NCBI GenBank assembly: GCA_947381255.1
Contig: CANCUC010000023.1
Coordinates: forward strand, 1-9,230
From: Actinomycetota bacterium
GTDB taxonomy: Bacteria > Actinomycetota > Actinomycetes > Nanopelagicales > Nanopelagicaceae
Direction: 5' to 3'
Length of the DNA: 9,230 nt
How positions within the stretch are numbered: position 1 is the first letter of the stretch; every line of letters starts with the position of its first letter. Shown here piece by piece: positions 6,163 through 9,230 of the stretch. A program made the position numbers and the translations under genes. The notes beneath the pieces were generated by a model, which searched no databases, was not told the origin of the DNA, and was given only the letters and a program-made list of their open reading frames with translations.

Positions 6163-6981
6163 ATGCCAGAAGTTAAAGAAGGATTTGCCCGAGACTTTGT
6201 TGAGTTTGCCGATCCGGCAAAACCGGAGGAACTCTTCCGTTGCGACCTCACCTGGCTCACCTCATATTGGCAGTGCATCTACGGTGATGGTTGCTGCGGA
6301 ATTGATGCAGATAAGCCAGATGCGGGTTGCTGCTCCGATGGCGCTTATTACTCTGACGCCGATGACGAGGCACGGACGTTAAAAGTTGCAGAACGATTGA
6401 CCCCTGAGATGTGGCAGTTTTACAACGAGGCGCAACCTAAGAAATCTAAAGGTCTACTGCGCATTAGTGAAGTCGGATTAGATAACGACCGCAAAACTCG
6501 CAAGGTAGAAGACTCTTGCATCTTCCTCAATCGCAAGGGATATGAAGCTCCAGGTTTTACTGGAAGCTTTGGCTGCGTTTTACACCACCTCGCTCAAAAA
6601 GAGGGCGTGCACTTCGTCGAGACCAAACCTGATGTTTGTTGGCAGTTGCCAATCCGTAGATCATTTGAGACTCGGGAATTTGGCGAGCGAGAAATTTCAG
6701 TGACGGTCATCGGTGAATATGAACGACTCGCTTGGGGCGATGGCGGAGCAGAATTTGCCTGGTATTGCACAGCGAATACTGATGCACATGGTGGTCGCGA
6801 ACCCGTTTACATCTCCAACAGCCATGAATTAATCGCTCTCATGGGACAACCTGCTTACGACGAGTTGAAGAAGTTTTGTGATGCTCGGATGGAAGCTATT
6901 GCAGAGTTAGCAAAAGATAAGAAGAAGCGCGAACTTCCACTCTTCATAATTCACCCAGCTACCCTAGGCGCACAGAAGTAA
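6163..6981 (+). CDS. Cys-rich protein with possible metal or Fe-S cluster site (DUF3109/YkgJ-like)
   Basis: A 272-aa soluble protein with 11 cysteines and no signal peptide or membrane segment. The N-terminal cluster is C27, C38, C44, C45, C56, C57, in the context RCDLTWLTSYWQCIYGDGCC and AGCCSDGAYYSD. More cysteines follow at C119 (DSCIFLN), C138 (FGCVLHHLA), C159 (DVCWQLP), C202 and C239. The pattern resembles the Zn/Fe-S cluster proteins grouped as YkgJ or DUF3109, and I recall close relatives in other actinobacteria; family assignment is by memory of the motif. The function is unknown. The ATG at 6163 is preferred because a -10-like box lies 8 nt upstream, and the reading frame before it runs antisense to proC. 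It is the first gene of the unit with radA (4-bp gap) and mutY, which suggests, without proving, a link to DNA repair. Confidence 0.85.
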   Translation: MPEVKEGFARDFVEFADPAKPEELFRCDLTWLTSYWQCIYGDGCCGIDADKPDAGCCSDGAYYSDADDEARTLKVAERLTPEMWQFYNEAQPKKSKGLLRISEVGLDNDRKTRKVEDSCIFLNRKGYEAPGFTGSFGCVLHHLAQKEGVHFVETKPDVCWQLPIRRSFETREFGEREISVTVIGEYERLAWGDGGAEFAWYCTANTDAHGGREPVYISNSHELIALMGQPAYDELKKFCDARMEAIAELAKDKKKRELPLFIIHPATLGAQK

Positions 6982-6985
6982 GTAA

Positions 6986-8356
6986 ATGGCTAAAGCCCCC
7001 GCAAAAGATCCATTTCGCTGTAGCGAATGTGGTTGGACTTCGACCAAATGGGTTGGTCGCTGTGGAGAATGCCAAGCCTGGGGCAGCGTGGAAGAGATTG
7101 CAGCTCCTAAAAAGCTTTCACTAGTTGCGGGATCAGTCTCTGCCGCGGCAAAACCAATTGGGGATATCAGCGTAGAAACTGCGCGATCTCGCACCAGCGG
7201 AGTTCCCGAGTTGGATCGAGTTCTTGGTGGCGGCCTTATTCCCGGTGCCGCGATTCTTTTGACAGGCGAACCTGGCGTTGGAAAATCAACGTTGCTCCTC
7301 TCAGTCGCTGCAGAGTCGGCGCGCGCCAAGATGAAAGCGCTTTATGTAAGTGGCGAGGAATCTGCATCCCAGGTCCGTCTTCGTGCCGATCGCCTTAAAG
7401 CTATTGATCCGCAACTGTGGTTGGCTGCCGAAAACGATCTCAGCGCCGTCATTGCACATCTTGACTCTGTAAATCCAGAGTTGCTTGTAATCGACTCAAT
7501 TCAAACTATCGCAAGTAGCGCAGTCGAAGGTGCTCCCGGTGGCGTTACTCAAGTTCGCGAAGTTGCAGCGGCGCTCATTCGTATTGCAAAGGAAAGAAAC
7601 ATAACTTTGATCTTGGTTGGCCATGTGACGAAGGATGGCTCTATCGCAGGTCCAAGAATCTTGGAGCATCTCGTTGATGTTGTACTTAATTTTGAAGGTG
7701 AGCGCCATTCTAGACTCCGCTTAATTCGTGCCACCAAGAATCGCTTTGGCGCTGCCGACGAGGTCGGATGTTTTGATATGTCGGAGGTCGGAATTGTTGG
7801 CGTTACCGATCCGACAGGATTATTTACAACGCGTCATACCGAACCGGTGCCGGGCACCTGCGTCACAGTTGCACTCGAAGGACGTAGGCCTCTCCTCGCT
7901 GAAATTCAAGCTCTAGTAGGAGTTCCAGTCGCTGAGGGTCGCGATTTCGGAAATGCCCGTCGGGTTACATCTGGACTCGATAATCCGCGCACAGCGATGA
8001 CCTTGGCTGTACTTGATCTTCGCGCAGGAATTCGCCTATCCGGGCGCGATGTCTACGTTGCAACAGTTGGCGGCATGAAGATCTCAGAGCCTGCCGCAGA
8101 TTTGGCTGTCGCCTTGGCTGTCGCCTCTGCGGCTAAGGGTCTAGCCCTCCCTGCTGACCTGGTCGCTGTTGGTGAAGTTGGCTTAGCTGGCGAAATTCGC
8201 AAAGTAACCGGAGTCCAGCAGCGCATTGCAGAAGCGGCTCGATTAGGTTTTAAACGCGCCATGGTTCCAGTTGGTTCGGAGTTAAAGATTCCAGGAATCG
8301 AAATTCTTGAAGTTTCTCGGATAGAACAAGCGATTGCTAAGGTCAAAATTAACTAG
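6986..8356 (+). CDS. radA: DNA repair protein RadA (Sms)
   Basis: A 456-aa RecA-like ATPase that promotes branch migration of recombination intermediates during DNA repair. An N-terminal C4 zinc finger has C12, C15, C26 and C29 (CSEC ... CGEC). The ATPase core has Walker A GEPGVGKS at 94-101, Walker B LLVID at 166-170 and the RadA-specific KNRFG at 251-255. The C-terminal half, from about residue 290, is the Lon-protease-like domain, with ISEPAADLAVALA near 366-378. All hallmarks are present and the length is normal. The ATG at 6986 lies 4 bp after the preceding stop with no strong ribosome binding site, so translation is probably coupled. The stop TAG shares its G with the mutY GTG. In many actinobacteria disA follows radA; here mutY follows directly. 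Confidence 0.97.
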   Translation: MAKAPAKDPFRCSECGWTSTKWVGRCGECQAWGSVEEIAAPKKLSLVAGSVSAAAKPIGDISVETARSRTSGVPELDRVLGGGLIPGAAILLTGEPGVGKSTLLLSVAAESARAKMKALYVSGEESASQVRLRADRLKAIDPQLWLAAENDLSAVIAHLDSVNPELLVIDSIQTIASSAVEGAPGGVTQVREVAAALIRIAKERNITLILVGHVTKDGSIAGPRILEHLVDVVLNFEGERHSRLRLIRATKNRFGAADEVGCFDMSEVGIVGVTDPTGLFTTRHTEPVPGTCVTVALEGRRPLLAEIQALVGVPVAEGRDFGNARRVTSGLDNPRTAMTLAVLDLRAGIRLSGRDVYVATVGGMKISEPAADLAVALAVASAAKGLALPADLVAVGEVGLAGEIRKVTGVQQRIAEAARLGFKRAMVPVGSELKIPGIEILEVSRIEQAIAKVKIN

Positions 8357-9195
8357 TGAACCAGCAAGTTCTCCTTGATTGGTTTGATGAGAATAAACGC
8401 GATTTGCCTTGGCGCAACACCACTCCGTGGGGCGTCATGGTGAGCGAGTTCATGTTGCAACAGACTCCAGTTAATCGCGTGCTTCCAATCTGGCAACAGT
8501 GGATGGAACGTTGGTCCACCCCCCTAGAGCTATCTCAAGCAAGGAAATCTGAGGTCATCTCTGCCTGGGGTCGCCTGGGATATCCGCGCCGAGCTATCCG
8601 GTTACACGAGTCGGCGAAAATCATTGTCAATGATTTTCATAACGAAGTTCCACAAGATGTAGATCAACTCCGCTCACTACCTGGAGTCGGTGAGTACACA
8701 GCGGCGGCCATCGCAGCCTTCGCCTTTGCACAATCAACCCTGGTCCTCGATGTAAATATTCGTAGGTTCTTTGCTCGATCTGTTGATGGCGTTGAATATC
8801 CCACCTCATCGCCCTCCAATATCGAACGAGCGCTGCGCTCAGAATTAATTCCAGAAGATGGGGCGAAGTGGGCAGCGGCAACGATGGAGTTTGGCGCCCT
8901 TATTTGCACCTCTAAGAATCCATCATGTGAGCTCTGCCCATTAAAGCGACAGTGTGCATGGCGCAAATCTGGTTATCCAAAGTCAGAGTTAATTCGAAAG
9001 AGTCAGGATTGGCTCGGTACCGACCGCCAATGTCGCGGCACCATTGTTCAAGCCCTTCGCGAGAATGAAAAACTTAGCGCGATGAAGTTAAAGAGTTTGT
9101 GGAGCGATGATTCCCAGATCGAAAAGGCCCTTAAAACACTTATTGCCGATGGCCTCATTGAGACCACCGGCAAAAGTTATCGACTAGCTAATTAG
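8356..9195 (+). CDS. mutY: A/G-specific adenine DNA glycosylase
   Basis: A 279-aa base-excision repair enzyme that removes adenine mispaired with 8-oxoguanine. Catalytic E31 lies in SEFMLQQT and catalytic D132 in VLDVNIRR; their spacing of 101 residues equals that of E37 and D138 in E. coli MutY. The helix-hairpin-helix is LPGVGEYTA at 108-116. The [4Fe-4S] ligands are C184, C191, C194 and C200 (C-x6-C-x2-C-x5-C). The C-terminal NUDIX-like domain of E. coli MutY (350 aa) is absent; residues about 217-279 instead look like a small winged helix (ending IADGLIETTGKSYRLAN), as I recall for actinobacterial MutY, so this is not a truncation. The start is GTG, overlapping the radA stop by one base (TAGTG), which implies coupled translation. 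The stop overlaps a possible opposite-strand gene end. Confidence 0.96.
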   Translation: MNQQVLLDWFDENKRDLPWRNTTPWGVMVSEFMLQQTPVNRVLPIWQQWMERWSTPLELSQARKSEVISAWGRLGYPRRAIRLHESAKIIVNDFHNEVPQDVDQLRSLPGVGEYTAAAIAAFAFAQSTLVLDVNIRRFFARSVDGVEYPTSSPSNIERALRSELIPEDGAKWAAATMEFGALICTSKNPSCELCPLKRQCAWRKSGYPKSELIRKSQDWLGTDRQCRGTIVQALRENEKLSAMKLKSLWSDDSQIEKALKTLIADGLIETTGKSYRLAN

Positions 9196-9230
9196 TTGGC
9201 GCTGTGTGCCTCTAGATCACCAGGTGTATC
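9192..9230 (-). CDS. Possible C-terminal end of a convergent gene (partial)
   Basis: On the minus strand the frame entering at the window edge reads DTPGDLEAHSAN and stops at TAA (plus-strand tta at 9192-9194). The stop would overlap the mutY stop by two bases. Twelve codons cannot identify a protein or prove coding. The case rests on the lack of any plus-strand start in the last 35 bases and on the tight tail-to-tail packing seen elsewhere in the window. Confidence 0.3.
   Translation of the reverse strand, partial: DTPGDLEAHSAN

Noticed and set aside
6114..6278. N-terminal extension of proC by up to 55 residues
   Set aside because: The part beyond 6162 is antisense to the Cys-rich gene, and the extra sequence has no proC-like character. 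The Rossmann motif follows directly after the ATG at 6113. The ATG at 6128 remains possible.
8053..8346. Minus-strand open frame opposite the radA C-terminus, and similar frames opposite mutY at 8627-8966
   Set aside because: Both are antisense to conserved domains, with low-complexity Arg/Ala/Ser-rich translations typical of shadow frames.
1..9230. Mobile elements, tRNA or rRNA genes, CRISPR arrays, riboswitches or a defence island
   Set aside because: Coding regions fill almost the whole window and belong to housekeeping or secreted proteins. No transposase, integrase, regularly spaced DNA repeat or long non-coding leader was seen.

Overview
This is a compact stretch of an actinobacterial chromosome with roughly even GC content. 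Three features point to Actinomycetota: an XPB-type repair helicase that matches the actinobacterial form closely along its whole length, a radA/mutY cluster with an actinobacterial-type short MutY, and a Cys-rich protein family I recall from actinobacteria. Genes are packed almost without gaps: 1-nt and 4-nt overlaps, and spacers of 1, 4, 18 and about 36 bp. Two starts look leaderless. The compactness and moderate GC suggest a streamlined lineage such as freshwater Nanopelagicales (acI) or a relative; this is an inference, not a proven assignment.

Layout: 1-96 is the C-terminal end of an unidentified plus-strand gene whose stop overlaps the start of the XPB helicase (96-1745). A glutaredoxin-like gene (2006-1764, minus) converges on the helicase. 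Divergent from it, a large secreted protein (2043-4430) carries a metzincin-like zinc protease domain, a fibronectin type III domain and a C-terminal repeat region. It ends 1 bp from a convergent two-gene minus-strand unit: proC (6113-5307) followed, with a GTGA overlap, by a secreted beta-propeller-like protein (5310-4432). Divergent from proC, a plus-strand operon runs to the window end: a Cys-rich protein (6163-6981), radA (6986-8356) and mutY (8356-9195). A few codons of a possible minus-strand gene overlap the mutY stop.

The functional themes are DNA repair (XPB, RadA, MutY), thiol redox, proline biosynthesis and two secreted beta-rich proteins on opposite strands that meet tail to tail. 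The most notable points are the direct radA-mutY junction with no disA between them, the metzincin-like protease whose usual third histidine is replaced by serine, its five-fold degenerate C-terminal repeat, the coupling of a secreted propeller-like protein to proC, and a perfect 13-bp palindrome between proC and the Cys-rich gene that places a TAGGCT -10-like box on both strands. I see no mobile element, tRNA, rRNA, CRISPR array or convincing intrinsic terminator. No gene-free stretch reaches 300 bases.
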